64,000 nucleotides of DNA from Aldrovandia affinis (GCA_029706075.1 JAINUG010000020.1:8365546-8429545); one strand, 5' to 3'; counted from the first letter of the stretch, positions 1-12,524 are shown. Notes: generated from the sequence alone by a model not told the origin. Translations and numbers: made by a program.

Positions 1-24
1 CCCGTCCTGTCCCGTCCCGAGCAG

Positions 25-2160
25 GCCCTCGCTGTGACCGCTGTGCCCCGGGGTATTTTGGCGAGCCGGAGAGGCGGGGCGGACAGTGCCTCCTGTGCCA
101 GTGCAGCGGCAACATCGACATGCAGGACACCGAGTCATGTGACCCTCGGACGGGGCAGTGCCTGAAGTGCCTGCACAACACGGACGGCCCCCGCTGTGCA
201 GCGTGCCGGCCGGGTTACCGCGGCAACGCCCAGCAGCAGGACTGCAACCGTGAGTTACCTTACCGCATTTCGCAGACTTATCTTCTCTCCAAACGCCACT
301 ATGCCGGGCCTGCTTGTATTTTATCTCCTGGCTAATTTCTGTTTCTGATGATGCGTTTCCTGTCCCATCATGTTTCTGATTATGCCTTTCCTGTTCCATC
401 CTGTGTGTGATGATGCGTTTCCTGTCCCGTGTGCAGGCTGCGCTTGTGTGGTGGAGGGGACCCTGCCGTCCCACTGTGATGGGAAATTGTGTCACTGCCA
501 GGAGCAGACAGGGGTGTGCCCGTGCCGGGACAATGTGGTGGGGCTCACCTGCGACCAGTGTGCCCCCCACCATTGGAACTTGGGGGCTGAGCGAGGCTGT
601 GAGGCATGTGACTGCCACCCCCAAAACTCCGCCGGGCCCCACTGCAACATGGTGCGTCACCAGGGGTTCACTGGAATTTGACAGGATTTGAGCTTTACTC
701 ATGGTATTTACTCACGTATCGTCACTGGCAATGACATGGGGGATTTCTGCCATTCGTTTTGCTCATTCACTGCTTTGGTCATTTTTAATTAGTGGGTTGG
801 TCACAATTTTGTTTATTTGTCTGTCCTGTGTAGCACTTCCTATGTAGCATCAGGGTCAATAAAAGATTGTTAGGACAGACTGTGACGTATTCACACATTG
901 GTACCAGACCGGAACTAAGCAGCTCCATTTGTTTAAATGGCCACATTATACTTCTGGTTTGGCACCAATGCATGTATTCACCACAACCTGTCCCAATCCT
1001 ACTTATGTCACAGCCCATATTAACCCTGCTATACAGGGTTAATGAAGGTTTGAATCTTCTGGTGTGGTTCTGCTCTCTGTTTCTCTCCAGTCCAATGGAG
1101 AGTGTCAGTGCCGGCTGGGATTCGGAGGGAGAACATGCTCAGAGTGTGAGAGAGACCACTGGGGAGACCCACAGACAGAGTGCAGAGGTGACAACACATT
1201 CACTGTGTCCATATATGTTATATTAACTATATACTGTATATACAGTATATGCGTATCTTAACACAATGTATAAATAACACTAGGACCAAGAACCATATCA
1301 CAGGGACCATAGAGACAACCCTACTGTACTATAGAGAGTGTGAGTGAAGTCTTATATATTATAGACAGGGCATGAAGCAGTACTCCGCTACATACAGGTT
1401 GTGCACATCCATGCCTTCTGTTAAATGATGGTATTATTGTTGTTTATTAAGGGTATGAATAAATGTGGAGGTGTGTGCGTGCAAGGCTGTGGGTTATGTC
1501 AGGATGGGCGTAGCATGTAGGGTGTAGCGTGATGGGCGTAAGGTGATGGGTGTAGGGTAACAGGCCTCCCATGTTCTGGCAGAGTGCCGTTGTGACCCGT
1601 CGGGGTCAGAGATGTTGCAGTGCAACCGGGCGACAGGGGTGTGCCGATGCCAGGAGGGCGTGGCAGGGCGGAGCTGTGACAGGTGCGCCCGTGGGTTCAT
1701 GGGGAGGTTTCCCAAGTGCGAGCGCTGCGACCCCTGCTTCCACCGATGGGACGACAGCGTGCTGCAACTGCAGAAGGACCTGGGGCACGCCCAACACTCT
1801 TCTGGGAGCGTGCAGGGGAGCAGGGCCCTCCCCACCAGCAGCCACGCCCATGTCAGCCACGCCCGCAGCCTGTGGAAGAGTCTGGCTCTGATCCAAAACC
1901 TGATCAACGACACGGATGCGGTCAGAGACCATGAGAAGGCCTACCAGCTGCTCAGCCACTCCACTGATGACCTGAGGTGTGTGAGATTGAAGAAATCCCT
2001 TATTGTAGTGATTGAGCGTTGAGTGTGTATTTATAGTGTGTGTGTATTAATGAGACAGGTTGTGTGTGTGTTTGTGTATGTGTGTTTGTGTGTGTGTGTG
2101 TGTGTGTGTATGTGTTGTGTATGTGTTTGTGTGTATATATAGTGTGTGTGTGTGTGTGTG

Positions 2161-2194
<34 letters not shown>

Positions 2195-2204
2195 CATTTG
2201 TACA

Positions 2205-2247
<43 letters not shown>

Positions 2248-5200
2248 TTTGTATGGTGTGTGTATATTAATGGGACAGTGTGTGTGTGTGTGTGTGTTTT
2301 AATGAGACAGTGTGTGTATGTGTGTTATATGTGTTTGTGTGTGTGAGAGAGACTGTGTTTTAAATGGGACAGTGTTTGTGTGTGTGTTACGTATATATGT
2401 GTGTGCGCGTGTGTGTGAGTGAGTGTGTTTTAAATGACAATGTGTTGTGTGTGTAACAGTGTGTTGTATATGGGACAGTGTGTAAAGTGCAGTTCTCACT
2501 CTTGTGGTTCAGGGCGGAGACGGCGTTGATTGACAGGCGGAAGACAGGTGTGGACGGGGAGATGAGCCGCACTGCAGAGAGAAACAGGGCTCTGCAGCAG
2601 GAACTAAGCCAGGTGGAGCGAGAGTTCAGGGACACCAACGCAACGCTAGCACAGCTACACCCACACCTGCACAGCACTGGTTCCACAGGTAAAACCTCTC
2701 TCACACGCTAGCACAGCTACACCCACACGTGCACAGCACTGGGTCTACGGGTAAAACCTCTCTCACACGCTAGCACAGCAACACCTACACCTGCACAGCA
2801 CTGGGTCTACGGGTAAAACCTCTCACACGCTAGCACAGCTACACCCACACGTGCACAGCACTGGTTCCACAGGTACAACCTCTCTCACACGCTAGCACAG
2901 CTACACCTACACCTGCACAGCACTGGGTCTACGGGTAAAACCTCTCACACGCTAGCACAGCTACACCCACACCTGCACAGCACTGGGTCTACGGGTAAAA
3001 CCTCTCTCACACGCTAGCACAGCTACACCCACACCTGCACAGCACTGGGTCTACGGGTAAAACCTCTCTCACACAGGTTCTGCTAACCCAGCGCTGCTTG
3101 TGTTTTCTCCCTGGTGTCCGTGTCTCTGCCCCAGGTGAGTTTGATTTTGTGCGTGGGTGGTATCGGGACTCTCTGGATGCGGAGCGGAGGTGCAGAATCT
3201 CTGTGTGGGGCCCGGACGGCCCGGCGAGGGTGTCCCATGACACGCGGAGACGCGCTGAGGGCCTGGTCAATGGACAGCTCAACAGCCGAGGACACGGGCT
3301 CCAGCTCAAGTCCCTCACTCAACGCAGGCTCCACTGGCTGCACAACAAGGTGAGCACAATAATCACAAGAAGCATAATCACAAACATCATCTCTACTGTC
3401 ATTAACAACATCATGACCAACATCACCTATACTGTCATTAACAACATCATTACCAACATCACCTCTACTGTCATTATCAACATCATCACCAGCATCACCT
3501 TTATTGTGATTAACAAAATAATGACCAACATCACCTCTACTGTCATTATCAGCATCATCACCAACATCACCTATACTGTCATTAACAACATCATTACCAA
3601 CATCACCTCTACTGTTATTAACAAAATAATTACCAACATCACCTCTACTGTCATTACTCTTCCATCATTACCAGCATCATGATAATCATCATCCCTTCTC
3701 TCCCAGGTGTGTGGTGGCCATGGCAAGGGGGGTACTGGTTGCCGTGCCGATTGGCGGCAGAGACTGTGTGGAAGGAAGGGGTGTAAGCAGATCGAGAGTG
3801 GCTACGTCCTGCAAAAGGTCAACAACATCACCGACCACCTCAGTACCACCAGCAAACACCTGCAGGAGGCAGCCAAGGAGGTGCCCGTGTGTGGGTGTGT
3901 GTGTGTATATATTTAGTGTACAGTTTGTGTGTGAGAGAGAGCTTTAGTGTCTATGAGTGTGTGTGTGTGTGTGTGTGCGTGTGTGTGTGTATGAGTGTGT
4001 GTGTTCTGCTCTCTCCAGCTGCAGGATGTGGAGATGTTGGCTCGGGGTGTGATGATAAGAGCTGCTAGCTCACTGCTGACCGCACAGGAGAAGAAAGATT
4101 TTTTCAGAAACTCCAATAAAGAGCTCAGAGACCTACTGCAGAAAATTCGCCACTTCCTCTCCGGTTTGTTCTCTATTAGCCTGTTTATGACTCTTTGATT
4201 GATGTTGTTATTTTAGAGATATTTATTGTACATTTAGAGTAATAAGTTTAGGTCTCATTCATGAACAGTTTGCAGGTGCATATCTGTGCGTAAAAGTGCG
4301 TACGATCAATTTGACACAAATTTTGTAATTCATCAATTAGATCTGAGTTACGAGCCTCCCGCGTGGTCCAGTGGTTACAACATTCGATGCTGGCCATGAC
4401 GACCGGGGTTCAACAGTCAACGGCCTGGCGAGTGCCGTCTCGGAGGAGACGATACTTCGCCTTCGTCACTACCGGTCCCAGAGCTACGGCAGTGAACTCA
4501 CATTACGAGGGGGGGATTGACTTGAAAATAGCAGGTGTAATTGGCTACCAAATTGGGAGAAAATGGGATAAAAATCAGACGCAAAAATAAAAAAAATTAT
4601 AATAATTTGATCTGAGGTAAAAATGTTCTTTGACAGGGCCTTCAGTTGGTAAAAACATTCGCCCAGAATGCAAGTTGCCCACTGCGGCCAGGGTGCGATT
4701 GGCTGTCTGCCCCAGGGGGAGGCGGGGGGGGAGCCAGGACAAGCTCGCAGAGAAGCGCGAAGGGCGTCCCTATAAGACAGACAATTGGCTACCAAAACTG
4801 GGAGGAAAACGGGAAAAATCTGAAATAAATAAAAATAATATTTAAAGACCTGAGACCAGTTGGAGACACAAATATATGTTTACAGAAGACCGAGCAACCT
4901 ACTTGTGACACAAATGTGATCAAAAGTATGAATTATATTATACATATGAGACCAAAATAGTTATGATTTATTTCGTTATTATTATTTGTAATAATATTAC
5001 CGTATAACACAACACAATTTTGTGTGCGTTCTCGAACGCCTGCATTCTTATGTTGTTAATCGTGTTATATATTTTGTTATGTGTATTTATAGCCTTTACT
5101 TGACTTACGGTCAGCAGTCTGCCTACACTTAATTGCCTTGCATTTAGTTCATGTAATTGTTTAATCGATGAACAACGATGTATTTGGCATTGCTGGAACA

Positions 5201-8141
5201 TCTAGCATGCAGCAATTTGAGAAGCGAGCACATCTTTAGAGATCGGCAAGACATGCTTGCAGAAAATGACGAATGGCTTATAAGAAGTTTTTGATTGCCA
5301 ATAGAAATTGTTATTTCTACTACCTTTGATGTTTGAGTTTGTCCTTTTTGCTTTGACTTTGAGTCTTGGCTATGTGAAATCAGAAGGGCCTTATATGGAT
5401 TTTATTGGCATGTATTATGCTAATTATAAATTACATGCATGTGCATGTCATGTAAGAACAATTGGTATTCATCAACATACACACGTATGTAAGAATGAAA
5501 TTGACTGATGCGCATGTGTTATGAATCCGACTGTACTTTTTTGTGAGAACAATTTCTACGCACAAAATACACAGGTTTCTACAAACATATCAGTGAATGA
5601 GACCCATTGTGTGGAAGGTTGTGTGGAGGTCTGACAGGCTCATTTGCCAAAATTATAGTTGTAGAAGCAGAGAATATTGGGATGTTCAAATCCAGGCTTG
5701 ATGCAGAGCAGGATGCTGTCTAGGTAGTAAGCAAAATGACTATCCTAGATGGGCTGAATGGTTCTTGTCATCAAGCATTCATATTTTCTTTTGATAACAA
5801 TGATGAAGTTTGTGGTAATAATTCTGATGGTAATGATGATGTTGCTGCTGATGATGATGATGATAATGGCAGTGGTGATGGTGTTTCCCTGTGTGTGCAG
5901 ATGAAGAGGCAGACCCAGTGGCCATCCAGTTGGTGTCCCAGCGGGTCCTGGCGATCTCCCTGCCCGTGGACAGTGGCACCGTGGCCCTCGCGGTGCAGGA
6001 GATCCAGCACAGCATCGCCAACCTCACCCTCACAGAGAGCAACTTCAACAACACCTCCCAGGAGCTGCTGCAGCACGCACGCGATATACAGTGAGTGAGA
6101 GAGGGGGGGAGATTGGGAGCGGGAGACGTGGAGAATGACCATGCCCTGTTCTATGCAGGGCGCAAGCTGGTAGAACCTGGGTCACCGCCAACCAGACCCA
6201 GGAGAGGCTCGACGCCACACAGACAGCCATCAGGACCGCAGAGGAGGCCCTGGAGGCCGACCGCCAGAACCTCAACAGCACCCGCAGTGCCACCGCCACG
6301 GTACGCCCACTGCTGGTCACAACACAGAACAGACACAGGGTTTTGTTGTGTCCTGTACTGTATTACATACTGTTTACAAAGGAGAATCAAATTACAATTC
6401 TGTGTCTTCCTTTCTTTCTCTCTTTCTCTCCTCTCTTTTTCTTTCCCTTTCTCCTCTTTCTTTTTTCTCTACTCTTTCCTATCTTTCCTTTCTCCCAAGT
6501 TCAAATTCAAATATGCTTTATTTGCACGACAAGTGATATTGTGTTGCTAAAGTATTATAATACATATATGACAACAACCACCCCCATGAAGGAAAATAAA
6601 ATAAAAATCTCTCTGTCCCAATGTTGTCCTGTGGCTACGTTTCCTGATTAGCTCCAGGGTCAAATTAGTTTGTTTGTCAAATAACTTTAAAGATAGGGGA
6701 TAGCCTGCGTTCTTTGGCAGTAGGTAGATTGAATATTTGAGCATTGTCATTTTTAAAATGACAAAACAAACAATTTCTTATAGTTGTTTTTTTTAGTTTG
6801 TTTTTACTTCTCTGGTAGTTTTTCCTTGTTTTGTGTGTTTTTTTGTCTGTAGATGACATTACTTTTTTTTTTTACATTTGACATTTAACAATGATAAATT
6901 GTTTTACATTGCTGCCCTGAACTGCAATAAGTAAGAATAAGTAATAAAAGTAATCATATAATAAAACAGGGTTTTAAAAGTCAAAAGTCTCCCTCTCAGG
7001 TGGAGAACAGCATCATGAGGATGGAGGATAAGCAGAGGAATGCGGCGCAGCGATTGACCAGCGTGCGACAAGAGGCAGAGCCTCTCCAGAGGAAGCTGAA
7101 TGAGAATAGTGTGGTGGCGCAGAGTGCCAGGGCGCGAGCCGACAGCACTGCGCAAGCAACCAGGAACCTGGACAAGGTGTGCAGGAACACCTCTGACCGC
7201 TCATTACGGCAGTTCCCCATCACCGTGAAATCAGTTACCACCTCTCCACACGCTCAGGGAGACAACGTGGAGATATCGCACCGAGGCTCACTCACTTTTT
7301 ACTGCTTTTCTAACAATGTACGGAGAGTAAACACAAACCCCTGAATGCACAGCACACAGACCCTTCTCCTTCACAGCCAACAGCCCAGTCTGACCCTGTC
7401 AGTGGTGTGTGTGAGTGTGTCTGTAGCATGTCGGTTACTCTGGACATATTTCCTGTGTCAGGAGCTGGAAGAGGCCCAGGGGAGATGGAGAAAGCTGCAG
7501 GAGAAAGTGGGGGCAGTGGGAGTAGGTACGCAGAGTCTGGGCGCTGTGACCCAGAGGGCAAGAGACATCCAGCGGCAGGCCCAGGACGTCCTGAAGAAAG
7601 CCACCGAGTGCATGGAGACCATGCAGAGTATGCCCGTCTGCAGTATGCTACGCTACACCACTACGCTACAATGCTGCATTACACCACTGCATTACACTGT
7701 ATCGCTACGCTACACTACATCACTATGCTACACCACTACGCTATGCTACACTGCATCAATACGCTACACCACTATGCTACGCTACATCACTACGCTACAC
7801 TGCTGCACTATACTATTATGCTATGCTATGCTACACTAGTATGCTGCACTACACCACTGCGTTACAGTGCATCGCTACGCTACACTGCTGCACTACACCA
7901 CTACGTTACACTGTATTGATACGCGACACCACTATGCTGCACTGTACCAGACTGTGCTTTAGGACAGCTTTTACTGTGTTTCTGCCATTGTTTTTCTTGC
8001 ATAGGTCTGGAGACAACGTTCCAGCAGAACGAGAGGAGGATGCAGGACCAGGAGGAGGAGCTGGCTGCTCTGGAGCGCAACGTCACAGCCGTCAGAGACT
8101 TCATACGCGAGAGCATCCTCAAGTACAGCTCCTGTACTTGA
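25..8141 (+). CDS. lamb2: Laminin subunit beta, 3' part of the gene (beta-2 class), 13 exons
   Basis: Basement-membrane laminin beta chain; the 5' end lies outside the window. Exons by GT/AG and phase: 25-249, 437-651, 1091-1187, 1583-1976, 2513-2688, 3135-3349, 3707-3880, 4019-4163, 5901-6090, 6159-6300, 7000-7176, 7462-7627, 8005-8141 (TGA 8139-8141). They join in one frame, about 817 codons. The first four exons encode cysteine-rich laminin EGF-like repeats ([34 protein letters not shown]). Then comes the beta-type end [12 protein letters not shown], heptad coiled coil, a short Cys-rich knob ([12 protein letters not shown], exon at 3707), more coiled coil, and the C-terminus ILKYSSCT, whose penultimate Cys pairs beta with gamma chains. 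The phrase [20 protein letters not shown] resembles LAMB2 more than LAMB3. N-glycosylation sequons NIT, NLT, NNT and NVT are present. Neighbouring iho1 mirrors human 3p21.31, favouring LAMB2. A lamb2-like paralogue cannot be excluded; the beta-laminin family call itself is firm. Confidence 0.88.
2033..2480. repeat. (GT)n-rich microsatellite in lamb2 intron
   Basis: Long interrupted GT tract with short variant islands (GTAT, GTTT, AATGGGACAGTG) fills most of the intron between the lamb2 exons ending at 1976 and starting at 2513. Confidence 0.95.
2645..3075 (+). repeat. 60-62 bp minisatellite built from a lamb2 exon end plus its splice donor
   Basis: Seven copies begin with gctagcacag at 2645, 2707, 2769, 2829, 2891, 2951 and 3013. 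The first copy is the last 44 bases of the lamb2 exon (encoding [14 protein letters not shown]) and its donor CAG|GTAAAA at 2689. The other six copies are downstream in the intron and each still carries a GGTAAAA or GGTACAA donor-like site. Small differences between copies (ccacagg versus ctacggg; one ctct deletion class) show they are partly diverged. Confidence 0.92.
3383..3672 (+). repeat. 36-bp minisatellite in lamb2 intron
   Basis: About eight imperfect 36-bp copies of the type caacatcacctctactgtc followed by attaacaacatcattac fill the intron between exons 3135-3349 and 3707-3880. Being a multiple of three, it stays open on the + strand, which creates a spurious ORF of Ile/Thr/Asn repeats. 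Confidence 0.9.
3887..4005. repeat. GT microsatellite in lamb2 intron
   Basis: GT-rich tract between exon end 3880 and exon start 4019, running almost up to the polypyrimidine tract of the acceptor at 4018. Confidence 0.85.
4348..4605 (+). mobile_element. tRNA-derived SINE in lamb2 intron
   Basis: The head carries a Pol III A-box-like tggtccagtgg and a B-box-like ggggttcaac. The body ends with aattggctaccaaattggga followed by an A-rich tail. The same tail recurs at 4790-4825 and 52165-52200, so this is a repeated family in this genome. Family name not assigned. Confidence 0.7.
4635..4845 (+). mobile_element. Second SINE of the same tail family
   Basis: Contains cattcgcccagaatgcaag in the region matching a tRNA head (compare cattcgcctggaatgcagg at 57200), then acaattggctaccaaaactg and an A/T-rich tail. 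It lies 30 bp after the SINE at 4348 in the same orientation. The 4846-5735 remainder of this intron shows nothing I recognise beyond AT-rich sequence. Confidence 0.6.
5797..5885. repeat. GAT/GATGGT-rich simple repeat before a lamb2 acceptor
   Basis: Imperfect gatgatgat tract ending 15 bp before the AG acceptor of the exon at 5901, in place of a normal polypyrimidine tract apart from a short tttccctgtgtgtgcag. Confidence 0.75.
6490..6640 (-). repeat. Dispersed repeat, probable LINE 3' end
   Basis: The segment ttcaaatatgctttatttg followed by acatatatgacaacaacca is repeated at 12925-13000. This type of CAAAT-box plus 'ctttattt' sequence marks 3' ends of fish LINEs lying on the opposite strand (compare 59345-59400, where it adjoins an RT ORF). 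The flanking C/T-rich tract 6405-6495 is low-complexity. It sits in the lamb2 intron 6301-6999. Confidence 0.5.
7645..7950. repeat. Degenerate short-unit satellite in the last lamb2 intron
   Basis: Irregular array of ctacgctacac / ccactatgctac / actgctgcac motifs, roughly 15-20 bp periodic, between exons 7462-7627 and 8005-8141. It remains open in several + frames, giving Tyr/Thr/Leu/Cys-rich spurious ORFs. Confidence 0.85.
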
Positions 8142-8457
8142 AGTGATGAGGAGAAACTTTGATTTGGCCATGAGCAGAACACATATTTAGATGTGTGCAT
8201 GATCACAAGGGCCCCCAGCAAGGCACCTTTCTAAAGAGATCCAAGGGCATTTATAGGTGGAAACAATCTCCCCCCAGAACATTCACTTCCTCTGAATATT
8301 TGGCATGTTTGATTTGGTCTCAGTGGGAACCAGTGAGGAAGCGGTACTGAACACATAGCAGGGGTGAGGTAACACTTGATTTACCTACCACATTTTCCCC
8401 ATTCCCTATTATAAATGTATCTTACTGTTCTGTCATTTACAAAACATAACTATAAAA

Positions 8458-8463
8458 AATAAA
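8458..8463 (+). terminator. Likely lamb2 polyadenylation signal
   Basis: AATAAA, 317 bp after the lamb2 stop, in an AT-rich stretch. It is the first canonical signal downstream. The interval 8464-9470 has no gene I can support. Confidence 0.55.
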
Positions 8464-9079
8464 TATACATTTGTTATACATTTTAAATAGTTTCAGAAAC
8501 ATTTATTACATCGGTTTGTTTTTTCAATGTTTTAATCTAGTGGTTGCAAAACTGACTGTTGCCACAAGAGGGCAATTTCAGCAGCTTGAAATTTGAGGCA
8601 GAGTTTTGAGGAATGTGTTAGTGTTTATTGTCCACAATGGAGCACTTAGGACTACTGCTTATCGTGTGGCTATATTGGTTGCCATCACGGATTACACCAG
8701 TTCGCCACAAAGAGTTGGATTTCCGCTTATACCAAGCTTCTTCCATCGACTCTGCAGCTACTGTTGTCATAGTAACGACAACAGGAAATAAAGGAGGAAC
8801 GGAAAAGAAATAAAGGAAACGTTTTTTTGTGGGGGGTATTTTGAATTAATATGCTATACTTTAAAATTACCAAAGAATATACGACAGTCTGGCTGATGAC
8901 TTGATGATGACACAGAAACATTCATAGTGGTAGTAATGTACTGTCAACATCCAACAGCGCTGGGTGTGTGTGTTGGTTGCCAGTAAGCTAATGCTACTGT
9001 CAGTATCAAGATACCAGGCAAGGGGGGATTTTACCATGGAGATGATGACAGGTGTAAAACGTATGGGTTCAGAAGGAAC

Positions 9080-9082
<3 letters not shown>

Positions 9083-9126
<44 letters not shown>

Positions 9127-9320
9127 CCGAGTTCTGTGCTCATTTAATAAAAGCTCAGTGCAAACATAATAGATAATAGGCTGCTTCGTTCGTGTTTTTT
9201 TTACACAATATTCAAATAATTAAAGGCAAACGTGGTTCATGTGGAAAATAATCACAATAATAATAATATTATTATAATAATCATCATCATCATAATAATA
9301 ATAATAATAATAACAACAAG
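9083..9320. repeat. CA microsatellite (9083-9124) and AAT trinucleotide repeat (9254-9314)
   Basis: Two simple repeats in the spacer between the convergent genes lamb2 and trappc6b. A 61-codon frame at 8628-8813 just upstream has no recognisable features and I do not call it a gene. Confidence 0.9.
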
Positions 9321-9470
9321 AAGAATAGAAAAACATTAAATTAATACACTGTAGGCCACAACACTGTTTGCATGCAGGAACATTTTCAAACACATAAAAA
9401 GGCAATAAAACTGAGATGGAGGTGTGAGTTTCAAGTGTTTCTGTGGGGCAGGGATTCCAGGGACAGCTCC

Positions 9471-11851
9471 TTACATCTTCTGTATCATCACCTGGAATTT
9501 ACCTGCAGAGGTGAGACACAGCCAGGTCGGGACAGCACAGGACAGATGAATAGACTTCTGTTAAAGGTGTGTGGTGACAGAACTGCCACTGATAAAGGGG
9601 AAATATACCTTGTTTCAGAGAAGTTAAAAAGCCCATCCCTCATCTCTTACAAAGCTCAGTTGTTATACAGTATTTCACTTCACAGGCAGTACAGGTCTTG
9701 GTTCAGTGGCTCTGAGATCAATAAAAGGTGCTGCTGCCCCTTCTGTACAACAGGTGAAACTGCAGCTTGCACTCGGGCCATCTACACTCGGACCATCTAC
9801 ACTGCAGGCCTGACTGTGATTGGAAATCCGTAGTTATCTTCACAGATATTTTTACAAGTGGTAGCTCTGCCACATTAAACATGAGAAGTGTACTGTGGTA
9901 CAGCTGTCATACCACACAAAGTGCTATCATATTAAATATGAAACATTCGCAGTGGTACAACAGTAATATTTACATTTTAGGCATTAATCATAGTTAGCAC
10001 AAAAAATCAGTCTGGTAACACAGCAATAGACATCATTGTTGGCAGCTGCATGCCACACATCAGTAATAATAATATCAGAGCAGGACAGACTTACAGGCAG
10101 GCATGACGGACACCTCCGCGGTCACTATGCTCTTCACCCCCAGGTTGGCTAGCCCTCCTCTCACCAGCCCACAGGTGAATGCCAGGTACTGCAGGAAAAG
10201 CAAAGACCAGATGTCACTGCACAGAATTGGGGAGCCTCTTACCAACAAGCACAGACCAGCACACATTCATCAAACAGAGTAGGAGTACGGACCTAGGATC
10301 AGGTTTCCACTGTCCATGTCCTAAACAGATCCATTATGAACAAAAAGCCCAAACTGATCCAAGATCAGCACTCCTGCTCTGAGACACTGAATACTGGCCC
10401 AGGTGTACCACACAGCACTGGAAAATCCAAGAAAAACACTCTACTCCACTCTATTCCATTCCATTCCATTCTGATTGGCCCCCAGACACCCAGTACTCTC
10501 CCAAGCCATACATATATTTCCTCTCTGAGCCAATCATAGCTGAATGTGTTGAAATATTGAAATATGTGAAGAAACAGGAGTCATTATAACTGAAACAAGC
10601 TGAAATACAGTTGAAATAAAAAGTTACCTTACATCACACTAAAATGTGCATAGTGCCTAACAATAATCTATAATAGCACCATTACAGTCATACCTTACTC
10701 ATGGTTTGGCTGTAACCCCCCCCCCCACATATTTAGTGCTCACCTTTGGGGCATGTTCTAAATACTGTTTTCCTGCTGAGAGCTGTGTCAGCAACCGGAA
10801 CTTGTTATCCTGTAGCACATAAATCCCCTACAAAAATCATAAAACACAACCATTTGAGGGGATTTTTAGGCTGCTGAGCACCATACTGTAGGTTACAGGA
10901 TTTTGCATTTTGTCTTCTGTTGGTCAATTATGGTATACATTGTGATAATGTGGGTTAACTGCAGTAAAAAAAAGATGTTCTCTCCAAGCACAGCCTCCAC
11001 AGTACTGAAACACACAAAACAAAGACACTGAAATGTCTTAAGCGTGAGGGAATACCTGGTGATTTGTTCGTAGGTTATCGATTTGCTTTTTGAAAACACA
11101 GGTCCAGAAATCCTTACAGACAAACTTCATGACGTCCAGCTCATCCTTGAACCGGGCAGTGTCTCTGGTAAACCTGACAGACATGGTTACACATCTCAGA
11201 TCTGCTATACCAGGTTACACATCTCAGATCTGCTATACAATAATACATGACAAACCAATATTATGATGGGGTCCCTACTGTCCTATGCCACTCTCCACCA
11301 AGGGGAGGGTAAGTCATCTCTAGTGTCCTACAAGTGTTCATAACACAGCTCTCAAACGTGTAACCTCCTTGTAACAGTCAAATTTACAACAATAAAAATG
11401 ACAGTCTTTACACATAGATATATAGACATTACATAATTGACAAATGAAAGGTTTTTTTTTGTACTGACATACCTTTCAATTAGCCCTTGGCCAACACGAA
11501 ACCCCATGTTCTCCAGTTTTGTAATACACCTTCCGTTTTCCTAAGTGGGGGTAAAAGTAACAATTGCCGACGTCGAGGACATTTTTACACAACAAAACGT
11601 TTAGCCTGAATATAAGACGGCAATTAATTGTTCTGTCCTACAAGCCAACTGCACATGGACAGAATAGATTGCTAGATAGCTAAACAACAACTCCCATTAA
11701 AACTGTGTTCGGTTGACCTCAGCTAGGTAGCTAGCCATAGCTTTCTAGTTACAGCATTGCTACGACTTACCATTTCTCCATGCTCTGATGATTTGTAAAC
11801 GTACTGTATCAGTTCATTGTGAAGAAACTGAAAAAGCGCCTCGTCCGCCAT
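9471..11851 (-). CDS. trappc6b: Trafficking protein particle complex subunit 6B
   Basis: Core TRAPP subunit of the BET3-like fold; TRAPP complexes act as Rab exchange factors in ER-Golgi and Golgi traffic. Complete minus-strand gene, six coding exons: 11851-11771, 11540-11473, 11173-11056, 10827-10744, 10188-10095, 9502-9471, ATG at 11851 and TAA at 9473-9471. Joined they give 158 residues, the length of human TRAPPC6B. The start [14 protein letters not shown], the middle [16 protein letters not shown] and [18 protein letters not shown], and the end [19 protein letters not shown] and [10 protein letters not shown] match 6B rather than 6A. All junctions have GT/AG and compatible phases. The last exon codes for only ten residues. 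Upstream of the ATG is a non-repetitive stretch that probably holds the promoter. It converges with lamb2. A fish 6b-like paralogue is the alternative name. Confidence 0.95.
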
Positions 11852-12524
11852 GCTTGGCAAAATAAATATCAACCTGACGCCTTTTACTAATAATCATAAA
11901 TGTATAGCCAATCAAGAATTAGATTATATTGCGTGCAACTAGCTAGCTATCGTTTATGTGTGCGGCTGTCCTGGCTGTGTTTTTGACACTGCCGCCGTCT
12001 GCGATGGCTGGCTAGCCCGTAAACTAGCTAAGGGTAGCTTCAGAACTAAAAAGTCCACTTAAATTCTACAACTGGTTGCCGTTTAAATAGCGCATAAAAT
12101 GTCTGTTGTACATCGATTTGCACAAACCGACACTGAAGAGGTGATTAATATTTCGCTATTTAGTAAACCGTGAAACATCAGTGGAGTACTCTCCTGTTTG
12201 CGGACCCCGTGCCGTGTTCAACAGCCGGGTACTCTACTAGTAAATACACGAGTCGCCTTCTAGTGTGCCTGTGTGTGACTGATAAGAATGATAGCTTTCT
12301 AGCTAAATAATCGTTGTACAGTACACATCTGGCATTTTTCATGACGTGTATTAATTTGAAGGGGGAAAAATAATATTTTGTGATTACGTGTGTGATATAT
12401 TACACACTTAACTTTAAATAAACCACAGTCATATGACGGAGGTCTTTGATTTCAGGAAGTTGCCCGGAACTGAAACAAAGACGGATTGTGGAACAACAAC
12501 TCGGAACATGGATAATCTCTTGTA

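Noticed and set aside
2033-2346. Cys/Val-rich ORFs (VCVCVCV) on the + strand
   Set aside because: Translation of a GT microsatellite in a lamb2 intron; no coding signal.
3098-3682. 194-codon + ORF with an [12 protein letters not shown]-type repeat tail
   Set aside because: Only the part inside exon 3135-3349 is coding; the rest is a 36-bp minisatellite in the intron.
4019-4163. Retained exon end extending into the following intron
   Set aside because: The phase-1 donor at 4164 joins exactly to the acceptor at 5900, giving [11 protein letters not shown] as expected for laminin beta; the extension has no support.
8628-8813. Small secreted-looking peptide (MEHLGLLLIVWLYWLP)
   Set aside because: Hydrophobic start resembles a signal peptide but there is no splice context, no homology I recognise and a repeat-like flank (gccacaagagggc).
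9083-9124. CRISPR-like or regulatory array
   Set aside because: Simple CA dinucleotide repeat; tandem arrays in this window have no spacers, and the genome is eukaryotic.
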